Shown: one piece after another, positions 35,702-43,508 of the stretch
Numbering within the stretch: position 1 is the stretch's first letter
How the letters are laid out: the number at the start of each line of letters is the position of its first letter
From: Verrucomicrobiaceae bacterium
Lineage (GTDB): Bacteria; Verrucomicrobiota; Verrucomicrobiia; Verrucomicrobiales; V1-33
Length of the DNA stretch: 58,357 bases
Direction: 5' to 3'
Assembly (NCBI GenBank): GCA_027483175.1
Contig: JAIXVE010000050.1
Span: forward strand, 1-58,357
Made by a program: the position numbers and the translations under genes
The notes under the pieces: model-generated
Database searches by the model: none
Seen by the model: only the letters and a program-made list of their open reading frames with translations
Told to the model about the DNA's origin: nothing

Positions 35702-38071
35702 TCACTTCGTCTTCGCCGTGTCCTTCGGCCCCGCTTTCGCAGCGCTGTGCTCCACCAGATCCTGAATAATCCGCAGGGTCTCCAGCTTGCCCGGATCAAA
35801 CCCGTGCGGGAACTCATCTTCCGTGTCCTCCACCTCTTCCTCGTCATCCAGCTTCGGCACCGCAGGCTTCGCCTCCTTCTTCACCTCACTGTCCAGCTTC
35901 AACTGCGCATCCCCAGCATTCTCCAGCGTCAGCGGATACACCTTGAACGGATCCCCAGCCTTCGCCGCCACCGCCACCCGCTGCTTCCGCTCCTCGCTCT
36001 GCGCCTTGTTCCGCGCCTCATTGGCCTTGTCCTCCGCCAGCCGCGTCTCCTCGTTCAGCGACACCGTGTTTTTCTTAATCAGATCCCGCGTCCGCTGAAT
36101 GTACTCCCGGATGTACCCGTAATCCTTGTCCGACGCCACCCGCGCCGCACTCTTCTCCTTCAACGGCACAATCGGCAGCGGATTCGTCGCCGCCATCTCA
36201 TACGGCAGCTTCTCAATCTTGTCGTATGGCAGCGGGTCCTTCAGAAACCGCTCGCCCACATCCATCGCATCATAACGCGACGGCAGCACAATGTCAGGCT
36301 CCACCCCTTCATTCTGCGTCGACCCGCCACTGATCCGGTAAAACTTCGCAATCGTCACCTTCAGACTCCCCGCACGATCCCGCTGGCTGAACACCGGCAT
36401 GTGCTGCCCGACATCCAACAGGGTCTGCACCGTCCCCTTCCCAAACGTCGACTGATCCCCCACAATCACCGCACGACCGCAATCCTGCAGCGCCGCCGCG
36501 AAAATCTCCGACGCCGACGCCGACGCACGATCCGTCAGCACCGTCAGCGGCCCGTCATAAATCGGCTGTCCCTTCCAGATCCTCGGCTCCCGCCGATCCC
36601 GGCTGTCACGCTGCTGCACCACCGGCCCCGGCTTGATGAACAACCCCGTCAGCTTGATCGCCTCGTCCAGCGACCCACCCCCATTGCCACGCAAATCCAA
36701 TACCAGCCCGGCAATGTTCTCCTTCGCCAGCCGACCCAGAATGATCTTCACATCCTTCGTCGCACTCCGCCCATCGCGATTCTCCATGTCCGCATAGAAC
36801 GAATCCAGATTGATCCACCCAATCCGCACCGGAGCTGCGCCAGCCTTCCCCTCAGGCGTCACCTCGATCAGTTCGCCCTTCGCCAAGGTGTCCTTAATCT
36901 CCACCTTCGCCCGCTGAATCAGCACTTCCTTCGTCACCATCGGGTCGTCCTTCGGCTGAATCCTCAACCGCACCACCGTCCCCTCATCACCACGCACCTT
37001 CTCCACAATCTTCTGCAGCTTCATCCCCTCAATATCCTCCATCTCCCCATCCACCCCCTGCGCCACCCCGGTAATCATGTCCCCCATCTTCACCTGCCCA
37101 CTCTTGTCCGCAGGCCCTCCCACCACCACCGACCGAATCTCCGCCGCCCCATCCTTCGACTGCAGCACCGCGCCAATCCCATACAGCGCCTTCTTCATAT
37201 CAATGTCGAACTGACCCTTCTCAGGCGCACTCAGATACTCCGAATGCGGATCATAGGCCGCCGTGATCGCCGACAGAAAGAAATTCGTGATGTCCTCCTC
37301 GTCGTTCTCCAGAATCGCATCCAGAAAACGCTTGTGACGCTTCAGCACCTTCTGCTCAGGCGAGTCCGGCGCCTTCTTCTCCACCGCAGGCACCGCCTTC
37401 GCAGGCTCCACCCCACCAGCAGGCGTCGTCTCCTTGTTGGCTTCCACCCCTCCCGGCACCGGCGGCTTCGCAGCACCTTCCACCGGCGGCGCACTCTTCT
37501 CCCTCGTCTCTTTCTCCTTCTTCCGCTCCTCCGCACGACGCAGATTCAACCGCTCCTGCAGAATCTCCCGCGTGATCTCCTTCCGCCACAACACGTCCAG
37601 CGCCGCCTCGTCCGCCGCCCACGGCGACTCCTTCCGCGTGATCTCCACCGTCTCCGGAGTCTTGAAATCCAACGGCTCCCCGCCCTCGATCAGCGCCTTG
37701 ATCTTGTCGTACCGCGCCTGCACCTTCTTCGCAAACGCCCCGTACATCTCCTTCGCAGGCTCCAGCTTGTAAAGATTCACCGCGTCATCCAGCGTCGTCG
37801 CATACCGCGCGTTGTACTCGTCAATCTCCCCCTTCGTGAAATACATCCGGCTGTAGTCCAGCGTGTCGATGAAATGCTGCAGCGATTTCCTCGACAGCTC
37901 ATCCCCGAACTCACCCAGCGAGTAATGCGCCTCCTCCAGCAGCTTGACCACCGAGTGCGCCACCACGGCATAGTTCGTCTTGGATTCCTGCGCCGCCGAA
38001 ACCGGTCCGGCCAGCAAGGCCGCGCCAATGACAAACGCCGGAAGGCTCAGATGGAAAGCAGGTCTGTTCAT
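35702..38071 (-). CDS. prc: Carboxy-terminal (tail-specific) processing protease, S41 family
   Basis: This 789-residue periplasmic protease has a signal peptide ('LPAFVIGAALLAGPVSA'). The layout follows Prc/Tsp: a helical N-domain (~30-240) interrupted by a Lys/Pro/Ala-rich insert (~195-245), a PDZ domain (~290-380, 'GIGAVLQSKDGAAEIRSVVV'), the S41 core, and a C-terminal DUF3340-like domain (~600-720). The catalytic Ser is in 'TDRASASASEIFAAALQDCG' and the Lys in 'STFGKGTVQTL'. It degrades or trims exported proteins at their C-termini. It is divergent from the MBL gene (131-bp gap). A frame of 867 codons on the opposite strand is an Arg/His/Leu-rich shadow. Confidence 0.95.
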   Translation of the reverse strand: MNRPAFHLSLPAFVIGAALLAGPVSAAQESKTNYAVVAHSVVKLLEEAHYSLGEFGDELSRKSLQHFIDTLDYSRMYFTKGEIDEYNARYATTLDDAVNLYKLEPAKEMYGAFAKKVQARYDKIKALIEGGEPLDFKTPETVEITRKESPWAADEAALDVLWRKEITREILQERLNLRRAEERKKEKETREKSAPPVEGAAKPPVPGGVEANKETTPAGGVEPAKAVPAVEKKAPDSPEQKVLKRHKRFLDAILENDEEDITNFFLSAITAAYDPHSEYLSAPEKGQFDIDMKKALYGIGAVLQSKDGAAEIRSVVVGGPADKSGQVKMGDMITGVAQGVDGEMEDIEGMKLQKIVEKVRGDEGTVVRLRIQPKDDPMVTKEVLIQRAKVEIKDTLAKGELIEVTPEGKAGAAPVRIGWINLDSFYADMENRDGRSATKDVKIILGRLAKENIAGLVLDLRGNGGGSLDEAIKLTGLFIKPGPVVQQRDSRDRREPRIWKGQPIYDGPLTVLTDRASASASEIFAAALQDCGRAVIVGDQSTFGKGTVQTLLDVGQHMPVFSQRDRAGSLKVTIAKFYRISGGSTQNEGVEPDIVLPSRYDAMDVGERFLKDPLPYDKIEKLPYEMAATNPLPIVPLKEKSAARVASDKDYGYIREYIQRTRDLIKKNTVSLNEETRLAEDKANEARNKAQSEERKQRVAVAAKAGDPFKVYPLTLENAGDAQLKLDSEVKKEAKPAVPKLDDEEEVEDTEDEFPHGFDPGKLETLRIIQDLVEHSAAKAGPKDTAKTK

Positions 38072-38202
38072 ACCAGAAAAATGGATTCAGAAAACCGGAC
38101 AGGGAAGGTAATTAGGTGACGGTCAAGATACGCCGCTCGAAGCCGAAGTTTCCGCGAACCTTTGCGATTGTCTATCGGTTTCCCGCTCCGCAATCTGGCC
38201 CC

Positions 38203-38826
38203 ATGCACGAGGTCCTCATGTTCACCGGCGGCATCGCCGCCACCAACGGATTCGCCTTCCACGCCCCCGATGGATGGGTCGTCGTCGACGCCCCCGAAGG
38301 CATGGCCGACTTCCTCGCCGAGAAAAACATCCGCCCAACCGCCCTCCTCCTCACCCACGCCCACTTCGACCACGTCATGGACGCCGCCGCCATCGCCGCC
38401 ACCGGTGCCGCCGTCTACGCATGGGACGCCAGCACCCCGGAAGACCGACTCGAACCTCTCGTCCGCCAGTGGACCGGCACCTCCCTCAATATCCCCGACT
38501 ACCCAGTCCACCACCCCCTCCGCCACCTCCTCGGCCAGCCCCTCTCCGTCGCCGGCCTCCAACTCTCCATCGCCCACGTCCCCGGCCACTCCCCCGACAG
38601 CCTCATCTTCATCGACCCCTCCCGCGCCCGCGCCTTCACCGGCGACACCCTCATGGCCGGCGGCGTCGGCCGCTCCGACTTCCCCGGCGGCAGCCACTCC
38701 CTCCTCATCTCAGGCATCCGCCGCGAAATCCTCTCCCTCCCCCCAGCCACCATCATCTTCCCAGGCCACGGCGAACGCTCCACCGTCGCCGAAGAAACCG
38801 ACGAAAACCCCCACCTCAACCCCTGA
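38203..38826 (+). CDS. MBL-fold metallo-hydrolase (glyoxalase II-like)
   Basis: This 207-residue protein has its start taken at 38203 ('MHEVLMFTGGIAATNGFAFH'); 29 upstream in-frame codons lack family resemblance. Metal-binding residues are 'LTHAHFDHVMD' (HxHxDH), 'HVPGHSPDS', 'FTGDTLMAGGVGRSDFPGG' and the final 'IFPGHGERS'. This is the usual glyoxalase II-like hydroxyacyl-thioester hydrolase set. A rhodanese domain is absent. Substrate (S-lactoyl-thiol, persulfide or other) is undetermined. It stands alone, divergent from prc, and is the last gene with the strong + strand C bias before the accessory island. Confidence 0.9.
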   Translation: MHEVLMFTGGIAATNGFAFHAPDGWVVVDAPEGMADFLAEKNIRPTALLLTHAHFDHVMDAAAIAATGAAVYAWDASTPEDRLEPLVRQWTGTSLNIPDYPVHHPLRHLLGQPLSVAGLQLSIAHVPGHSPDSLIFIDPSRARAFTGDTLMAGGVGRSDFPGGSHSLLISGIRREILSLPPATIIFPGHGERSTVAEETDENPHLNP

Positions 38827-38841
38827 CCCCCTCCCCCCTCC

Positions 38842-38861
38842 AAGAGGCCTGTCTTCTTGCC
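38842..38861 (+). repeat. AAGAGG hairpin repeat, copy 5
   Basis: AAGAGGCCTGTCTTCTTGCC, directly after the MBL gene. The arms AAGAGG and CTTCTT pair around CCTGT. Confidence 0.65.
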
Positions 38862-38913
38862 CTCCCGGTGACCTTGCCAACGCGCTCCACAAATCCATAT
38901 TGCGACCCCGATC

Positions 38914-39132
38914 ATGCTCGGTATCACCCAATCCATGAGCCTCGCCGAACTGGAGAAGGAAGTCCTGAAGCTCTCATCAGGCGAGCTTAGCGCGTTCACA
39001 CGCTGGCTCGACGACTACACGGCCCGTTCCTGGGACGACCAACTGGAGCACGACGTTGCCGCCGGGAAACTCGATCGTTTCGCACAGAAAGCAGACGAGG
39101 ATTTCGAAACTGGTCGATGCACTGAGTTGTGA
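38914..39132 (+). CDS. Antitoxin-like small protein of a type II toxin-antitoxin pair
   Basis: This 72-residue acidic helical protein has 'MSLAELEKEVLKLSSGELSA' and 'ARSWDDQLEHDVAAGKLDRF', matching the 'addiction module' antitoxin family that is encoded just before RelE/ParE-like toxins. The Met at 38935 (residue 8) is an alternative and perhaps better start. It overlaps the toxin start by 4 bases (GTGA), the usual coupling for such pairs. The antitoxin is intact although the toxin is not. Base use departs from the C-rich upstream genes, marking the beginning of the accessory island. Confidence 0.75.
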   Translation: MLGITQSMSLAELEKEVLKLSSGELSAFTRWLDDYTARSWDDQLEHDVAAGKLDRFAQKADEDFETGRCTEL

Positions 39133-39382
39133 AGCAGTTCGCCTCTCCCGATTTCTGGTTCCACTATCGATTGCTGCCGGAAGCCATTCGGGACCTGGCC
39201 GACAAAAACTTCGCTCTGTTGAAGGAGAACCCGCGCCATCCTTCCCTTCGACTGAAGAAGGTGGGGAGTTCTGGTCTGTAAGGATCGGCCTCGGTTACCG
39301 GGCGCTCGGCAAAGATCGACCAGACGGAGTGGTATGGATGTGGATCGGTTCTCATGCCGACTACGACTCGTTGGTGGGATAG
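39129..39382 (+). pseudogene. RelE/ParE-family toxin, frameshifted
   Basis: A GTG at 39129 opens 'KQFASPDFWFHYRLLPEAIR' and continues to 'NPRHPSLRLKKVG', then meets TAA at 39279-39281 (50 residues). Shifting by one base at the GGGG run (39263-39266) restores 'GEFWSVRIGLGYRALGKDRP' and 'VVWMWIGSHADYDSLVG', ending at 39382. The rejoined 84-residue product has the size and conserved strands of ParE/RelE toxins, so one G appears to be missing. It could be a real inactivating mutation, a sequencing error or, less likely, a slippery site. The antitoxin gene just upstream overlaps its start. Confidence 0.72.
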
Positions 39383-39423
39383 AATTCCCCCAAAGCCCTG
39401 TCCAATCGCCCCTCTCCCAACCA

Positions 39424-39927
39424 GCCCCCTCCGAACCAGCCGGCCGAAGGCCTTGGAATGCGGAAGCCTGCTGCCGCTTTCCCGGAGCCAGCCCGCTGGC
39501 CCGGCCCCAATCAAGCATACCACACCCTCCCGCTCTCTCCTTTGGCTCAGCCCCATTCCCTTGCCGCCCATTCCCCTGCCAATCCCCTGCCAATCCCCTC
39601 CTACCACCCCATCTCCCCACCAACCCTCCACCGCTTCGCACCCTCGCGTCAGCCCACCCTCCCAACAAGCCACCTCCAAACAAGCCCTCTCAAATCTCAA
39701 ATTTCAAATCTCAAATCCCCCCGCTCCCCGCCCCGTGGATCCCATCTCGCATTTTCAGCGAGCCCGATTCCACGCATTACCCCCAACGCACCAGCCGCAT
39801 TTCCGGTTTGACGGCAATTCTTCACCTTGATATCGTCCGGGGAAATCACGGTTTTCAACGGGCCGATATGTAGATATCAGTCGCAGTTTACTGTCATGAT
39901 TACACTGTTCGACAGAAATTGAAGACC
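39424..39927 (+). repeat. Upstream repeat module U, copy 1
   Basis: This ~500-bp module ends at the start codon of the small gene at 39928. It has three conserved parts: a 111-bp block (39424-39534) with two GC palindromes, an AT-rich string of CAAATCT/CAAATTT units (~39687-39720), and a ~155-bp block (39771-39927) starting CACGCATTACCCCCAACGC and containing TCACGGTTTTC and GATATC. All three recur in order at 41687-42140. No gene was found inside. The - strand frames here are translated repeat. Confidence 0.8.
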
Positions 39928-40122
39928 ATGGAAATCCCAGCAGAACTCGACCAGATCGTCGATGGGCATCTTGCTCGGGGTGAAGTTCTAGCCGCAGTCC
40001 ACATTGTCATCGGAGACGGCCGATTCAGTATTGCGGATGGAAAGGAGGTTGTCGGGCGACGATTCCGCGAACGATTTCCTCTACTTTTCGAGACCTACCG
40101 GAACCTGGAAGATGACAAGTAG
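39928..40122 (+). CDS. Hypothetical small protein, first gene of unit 1
   Basis: This 64-residue protein starts at the ATG at 39928 (a TTG 9 bases upstream is also in frame). It reads 'EIPAELDQIVDGHLARGEVL' then 'AVHIVIGDGRFSIADGKEVV' and ends in 'RNLEDDK'. I do not recognise a family. It is acidic and predicted to be soluble, with helix-strand-strand-helix character. It is directly preceded by the same repeat module as the unrelated gene at 42141, so it occupies the equivalent slot in unit 1. The base composition is balanced, unlike the chromosomal core. A role as an immunity-like or accessory protein is only by context. Confidence 0.55.
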   Translation: MEIPAELDQIVDGHLARGEVLAAVHIVIGDGRFSIADGKEVVGRRFRERFPLLFETYRNLEDDK

Positions 40123-40124
40123 CG

Positions 40125-40215
40125 CTCACACCGATGATTTCAGAGAACCAAACGCGCCGAACACGTCGTGGGTGGCAACAGCGTATAAGCTCCCTGGTTC
40201 GCTTCGCTCTGTGAG
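40125..40215 (+). other. Imperfect palindromic linker between small genes
   Basis: CTCACA, 3 bases after the stop, pairs with TGTGAG at 40210-40215. Inner arms GAACCA and TGGTTC also pair. The remaining 48 bases to the next ATG include ATCTAACGTTCG, which contains a RYYYAAC core as in integron attC sites. The similarity is suggestive only. Confidence 0.4.
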
Positions 40216-40263
40216 TCCTGCGCCGCCGCATCACCACATCTAACGTTCGTTGAAAGAAACACG

Positions 40264-40983
40264 ATGACGCCGAAGGAGCTCGTCCAAGCTGCATTCCAGG
40301 CTGACATCGCGCCCACGTTGCAAGGGAAGGGATTCTCCTATGTTCCCTCGCAGTTCGCCTTCAAGCGCAAGCAGGGCGATTTTACTCAGATCATCTCGAT
40401 TACCCTGAGCCACAAGAACTCCTCTGACGGCATCCGCTTTTGGAGCGCCTTCAACGTGGATTCGTCTCGCTACAATGCATGGCGCAAGCAGAACGGGATG
40501 GATAAGTTTCAGGGACATCTCGGAGGCTGCATGGACTGGAGCATCCCGGATTGGCGATCGGATGGAGATCACTCAACGAGTTTCGACTTCTCGACTCCGC
40601 ACCTGCGGGCGGACGTCCTTCGCGATTGGCTCTCGAGGTGTTTGAGGGCGGGCATCCCGTATCTGGAGAAGCTTTCCTCGTGGGAGGGACTAGGCGCTGA
40701 TCTGGTCCGCTGGCGTTGGCATTGGGGGCGGGCTACCGACTATTTCGTGATGGCCGATAGACCAGATCGGGCAGTGGCGGCTCTTGAAGCAGGCATCGAG
40801 TTTCTAGAGGCTCAGGATTTTTCGACATCAAAAGGCGCGGATCCGATTCTTGTCAGCAAGAAGCGGCGGCAGGCTGCGGAGCGCAATCGAGAGGTCTCGT
40901 CTTACCGACACCGCATCGAAACCATAACCAACAGCGGACAAGGCGGTGGACTCAACGCGCTGCCGCGCGTGAGTCACATTTAA
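40264..40983 (+). CDS. DUF4304-like protein
   Basis: This 239-residue soluble protein has an N-terminal part, 'AAFQADIAPTLQGKGFSYVP' followed by 'FAFKRKQGDFTQIISITL', with the pattern of DUF4304. These proteins are often encoded in toxin-immunity gene arrays. The middle has 'DWLSRCLRAGIPYLEKLSSW' and the C-terminus is charged and helical ('SKKRRQAAERNREVSSYRHR'). The final ~12 codons lie in a hairpin (40949-40975), so the last residues may come from the linker rather than the ancestral gene. It is the second gene of unit 1. The function is unknown; an immunity role is inferred from neighbours. Confidence 0.68.
   Translation: MTPKELVQAAFQADIAPTLQGKGFSYVPSQFAFKRKQGDFTQIISITLSHKNSSDGIRFWSAFNVDSSRYNAWRKQNGMDKFQGHLGGCMDWSIPDWRSDGDHSTSFDFSTPHLRADVLRDWLSRCLRAGIPYLEKLSSWEGLGADLVRWRWHWGRATDYFVMADRPDRAVAALEAGIEFLEAQDFSTSKGADPILVSKKRRQAAERNREVSSYRHRIETITNSGQGGGLNALPRVSHI
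40949..40975 (+). other. Hairpin at the 3' end of the DUF4304-like gene
   Basis: GACTCA-A-CGCGC pairs with GCGCG-TGAGTC (11 pairs, one bulged A) around a TGCC loop. It ends 6 bases before the stop and is followed by ATTTAACCTTCGG, which contains a RYYYAAC core. There is no T-tract, so it is not a standard terminator. Confidence 0.5.
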
Positions 40984-41010
40984 CCTTCGGCCCAATCAAT
41001 ACACTCCCCG

Positions 41011-41493
41011 ATGTCTTTGGCTCGTCTGTTCAGTTCCATTGGTGCCCCGGCTGTCCATCCCGGAGCTGACTCTGCCGCCATAGAATCTGCTGAGAGTCGT
41101 CTGGGCGGCCGCTATCCCGCCGCTCTTCGCGCCTGGTTTCAAGAGGCTGATGGATTCGACGGGGAGGCCGACCTGTGCATGTGGCGGTTCTGGTCGCTCC
41201 GCCAATTGCGTCCTCTTTCGGAGACCTTCCCTGCAGCACGGGAGTTTTCCATTGCTCATGACGGCCAACCTGACCGCCGGGCGAACGGTGATCACTACGT
41301 CATCATCTGCGATGCTTTCATCTGCCTGCCCTTCTACGCGGTAAACATTCGTCACGATAGCCCCCATTTTTCCGAGGTCATCTATGCAGCCGAAGAGTCG
41401 GCATCGGAAGCTTGGTTTGCAGCTGCCACCTTCGATGAGTTTGCTGCTCGACTCTTCGCGAACCCTGAGGAGTCGTTCATATCGGCCGTATGA
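41011..41493 (+). CDS. SMI1/KNR4 (SUKH) family protein
   Basis: This 160-residue protein has the SUKH N-terminal signature 'AAIESAESRLGGRYPAALRA' followed by 'WFQEADGFDGEADLCMWRFW'. The alpha/beta core continues with 'HYVIICDAFICLPFYAVNI' and ends 'FDEFAARLFANPEESF'. SUKH proteins are the commonest immunity proteins against contact-dependent and polymorphic nuclease toxins, and also occur singly. No cognate toxin is visible in this window. It is the last gene of unit 1, 27 bp after the DUF4304-like gene, with a hairpin starting at its stop codon and the downstream repeat module following. Confidence 0.85.
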   Translation: MSLARLFSSIGAPAVHPGADSAAIESAESRLGGRYPAALRAWFQEADGFDGEADLCMWRFWSLRQLRPLSETFPAAREFSIAHDGQPDRRANGDHYVIICDAFICLPFYAVNIRHDSPHFSEVIYAAEESASEAWFAAATFDEFAARLFANPEESFISAV

Positions 41494-41510
41494 GGGTGCC
41501 GACACCCTCA
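41491..41510 (+). other. Hairpin beginning at the stop codon of the SUKH gene
   Basis: TGAGGGTG pairs perfectly with CACCCTCA around CCGA; the first three bases are the stop codon. No T-run follows. Together with similar structures after other genes of these units it may be a recombination or RNA-stability element. Confidence 0.5.
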
Positions 41511-41512
41511 CC

Positions 41513-41620
41513 CAAGGCGAGCATCCAGGGTCGCATGCCTGCGGTTAACAAACCAGCCAATGCCCCTGTCCTTGAACCAGCCCGGCAATAGCACCCGGAG
41601 CGATCCGTGCGCTTTGCGTC
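41513..41620 (+). repeat. Downstream repeat module D, copy 1
   Basis: This 108-bp stretch begins at CAAGGCGA and includes GGTCGCATGCCTGC, TTAACAAACCAGCCAATGCC and GAACCAGCCCGGCAATAGCA. It recurs with scattered substitutions at 43534-43643. Each copy lies just after the third gene of a unit. Confidence 0.82.
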
Positions 41621-41623
41621 CCA

Positions 41624-41643
41624 CAGAGGCCTGTCTTCTTGCC
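41624..41643 (+). repeat. AAGAGG hairpin repeat, copy 6 (variant)
   Basis: CAGAGGCCTGTCTTCTTGCC lies between module D copy 1 and module U copy 2. The first arm base is changed (CAGAGG), so only five pairs remain. Confidence 0.6.
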
Positions 41644-41686
41644 CTCTCTCGTCCCGAGCGATACCCCGGGATTCCCATCAATGATT

Positions 41687-42140
41687 GCCCCCTCCGAACC
41701 AGCCGGCCGAAGGCCTTGGAATGCGGAAGCCTGCTGCCGCTTTCCCGGAGCCAGCCCGCTGGCCCGGCACCAATCAAGCATACCACGCCCTCCCGCTTCC
41801 TCTCCGCCCCTCCAGAGTCCTGTCTTCACATCACCCCCACCCTCCCAACACGCCTCCCTCCCAACAAGCCAATCACACTTCCCACTTCTCACTTCCCTCC
41901 CCCCTCTCCCAACCCGCCCCCTCCGTTCCAGCCCTCTCAAATCTCAAATTTCAAATCTCAAATCCCCCCGCCCGCCCCGCAGATCCAAACACGCATTACC
42001 CCCAACGCACCAGCCACATTTCCGGTCCGCCGACAATTCTTCGTCGTGATATTGTCCGGAAAAATCACGGTTTTCGAAGGCCGGATATTGTGATATCAAT
42101 CGAATATAGCGGCAGCAATCACCCTGTTAATCAATTGATA
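41687..42140 (+). repeat. Upstream repeat module U, copy 2
   Basis: This has the same three blocks as copy 1 in the same order: 41687-41797 (nearly identical to 39424-39534), the CAAATCT/CAAATTT string at ~41935-41966, and the block from 41990 that ends at the ATG of the next gene. Alignment with copy 1 holds to the start codon (CCTGTT and AATTGA shortly before ATG in this copy; CTGTT and AATTGA in copy 1), while the coding sequences that follow are unrelated. Nothing else gene-like was found in this ~500-bp gap. Confidence 0.8.
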
Positions 42141-42428
42141 ATGAGGATAGAGCGCACACCTTCAGGCAGGATTGAACTCCGTCTTTCGAAAAACCCGGAT
42201 CATTTTGCGCGCCTCGCCGAGGCCGTACGAGTTAGACTCCAAGGCCGTTGGTCGGAGCAGCTCGATGGCCTCGATCAGTCCTATTGGGATCTGGACGTTC
42301 AGGGAAAAAAGATCACCGTGCATCGAGAGCATTACCTCGGTGTTTCGGTCTACTGCGAGGATGAGGTGCCTCTAAGAGACTTGCTTGAGGAGCTTCAGCG
42401 TGATTTCGAGAATACGCCCGCCCGATGA
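42141..42428 (+). CDS. Hypothetical small protein, first gene of unit 2
   Basis: This 95-residue protein starts at the ATG at 42141; the frame is open far upstream, but only through repeat sequence. It has 'KNPDHFARLAEAVRVRLQGR', then 'LDGLDQSYWDLDVQGKKITV' and 'HREHYLGVSVYCEDEVPLRD'. A similar W-D-x-x-x-x-G-K plus E-H-Y-x-G pattern occurs in small DUF3630-type proteins; I hold that link loosely. It shares its upstream module with the unrelated 64-residue protein at 39928. The gene has no strong C bias. Its function is unknown. Confidence 0.65.
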   Translation: MRIERTPSGRIELRLSKNPDHFARLAEAVRVRLQGRWSEQLDGLDQSYWDLDVQGKKITVHREHYLGVSVYCEDEVPLRDLLEELQRDFENTPAR

Positions 42429-42455
42429 AAACGAAGCCAAACACCCCGGAGCATC

Positions 42456-42492
42456 GAACAGGCTACCGCCCGTACGATGGCCTTTGACGTTC
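42456..42492 (+). other. attC-like imperfect hairpin between two small genes
   Basis: GAAC (42456) pairs with GTTC (42489-42492), AGGC with GCCT (42480-42483), and a short inner stem closes on CCCGTA. An unpaired TTGAC bulge sits on one side. Outer and inner boxes separated by an asymmetric bulge resemble the folded strand of integron attC sites. The element is shorter than most attC, and no integrase is visible. Confidence 0.42.
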
Positions 42493-42511
42493 ACACAACT
42501 CAACACGACCC

Positions 42512-42925
42512 GTGACCATCCAGTGGAAGCCAGATTGCCCTGCAGAGCAGATACAGAACCTCGATCATCTCTTGGCCCGCCTTTCTGAGATCGACGCCGA
42601 GACCGTTGAGGACTCAGCAGTGGGAATCAGCCTTCGTCACAAAAGCGGGGCTGAGATCACCGCTTATGTCTCCCGAGGACGTTGGTGGTTTATGTGGACA
42701 CCTGACGACTATGCAGAACACGGACTTGGCAGCTATCATTCGACCACCTCTGCCGAACTGACTCCTCCGCCAGCGCAGAAGGACCTCCTTGCTTGCTACC
42801 TGCTTGGCCATCACGGAGAGGTTGACCTGCGAGAGGCCACTGATACACAGTCAGCCAGAACCGCTCTTTCGCAGTTCTACTCATCACCAGAGCGACCCGA
42901 CGCATTGACATGGACTTCAGATTGA
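42512..42925 (+). CDS. Imm1-like immunity family protein (putative)
   Basis: This 137-residue soluble acidic protein starts with GTG at 42512. It has 'IQNLDHLLARLSEIDAETVE', then strands 'VGISLRHKSGAEITAYVSRG' and 'RWWFMWTPDDYAEHGLGSYH', and ends 'ARTALSQFYSSPERPDALTW'. This strand order and the terminal 'A..AL..F......P..L.W' pattern are those of Imm1-type immunity proteins found beside secreted deaminase or nuclease toxins. No toxin is visible nearby. It is the second gene of unit 2, preceded by an attC-like hairpin and followed directly by another hairpin linker. Confidence 0.62.
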   Translation: MTIQWKPDCPAEQIQNLDHLLARLSEIDAETVEDSAVGISLRHKSGAEITAYVSRGRWWFMWTPDDYAEHGLGSYHSTTSAELTPPPAQKDLLACYLLGHHGEVDLREATDTQSARTALSQFYSSPERPDALTWTSD

Positions 42926-42977
42926 AAAGCACGGAGGCCCACCCCAGGACCCCTAACCCCACGCCCAGCGTGCCTTT
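42926..42977 (+). other. Hairpin-bounded linker flush with stop and start codons
   Basis: AAAGCACG begins on the base after the stop codon at 42925, and CGTGCCTTT ends on the base before the GTG at 42978. The arms pair over 8 bp with one bulged C, so the whole 52-bp gap is one imperfect inverted repeat. Confidence 0.5.
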
Positions 42978-43508
42978 GTGATTCCTGAAACAGAGCTTCC
43001 CATCATTCTGTCTCGGGCAGTCATTCACCCGTTGCGATCCCCTGCGATTCGCCAACTCGCCATTGATCTGATCGAGGCGGATCTGGATTCGCCAGAGCTG
43101 CATGACATCGCGTGGGACCCAATCATCGAGACCGATGAGGCGTGGAGATTGCTCATCCGATCTCTGCCTTTGATCGGATGGCGCTTGCCGAGCCGCAATG
43201 AAGCCGTGCAGATATTGCTTCATCACCACTCTAACTCCATCGCTCACATGGGTTCAGAGCTTATCCCGACCTTCGAGGCGATGTGCCGTGATGTCATTTC
43301 GCCGGAGATGTCCAGATTCGACCAAAATCACGATGCGGGCACCGCTCATGACATGGAGGCATTTGCCCGAGCTTACTACCGCTATGATGACTTCGCCGAC
43401 CGCAGTTTTCCTGCGAGTGAGATGCAGTCTTTTCTTGCCACTTTGCGTGCTGACATTGAGGATCGGCTACGCAAGCACCCCACCCCACCGTGTCTCAAGC
43501 TGACTTGA
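42978..43508 (+). CDS. Hypothetical soluble protein, last gene of unit 2
   Basis: This 176-residue protein starts with GTG at 42978. I do not recognise a family. It is acidic and mostly helical: 'IRQLAIDLIEADLDSPELHD', 'IETDEAWRLLIRSLPLIGWR', 'LIPTFEAMCRDVISPEMSRF' and 'FLATLRADIEDRLRKHPTPP'. A signal peptide or membrane helix is absent. It occupies the same position as the SUKH gene in unit 1, followed by the shared downstream repeat, so an immunity-like role is plausible but unproven. A CTCAAG/CTTGAG hairpin covers its stop codon (43494-43509). Confidence 0.6.
   Translation: MIPETELPIILSRAVIHPLRSPAIRQLAIDLIEADLDSPELHDIAWDPIIETDEAWRLLIRSLPLIGWRLPSRNEAVQILLHHHSNSIAHMGSELIPTFEAMCRDVISPEMSRFDQNHDAGTAHDMEAFARAYYRYDDFADRSFPASEMQSFLATLRADIEDRLRKHPTPPCLKLT

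Noticed and set aside
35516..38119. An 867-codon open frame on the + strand opposite prc
   Set aside because: It is Arg/His/Leu/Pro-rich, shows no domain, and lies exactly antisense to a well-supported protease gene. Long shadow frames are expected from the skewed composition.
39263..39266. Programmed frameshift in the toxin gene
   Set aside because: The run has only four Gs with no downstream pseudoknot or upstream SD-like stimulator, so simple mutation or sequencing error is more likely.
39164..39700. A - strand frame of 178 codons over the U module
   Set aside because: It translates the repeat and runs antisense to the toxin remnant; an equivalent frame at 41508-41786 has the same repeat peptide.
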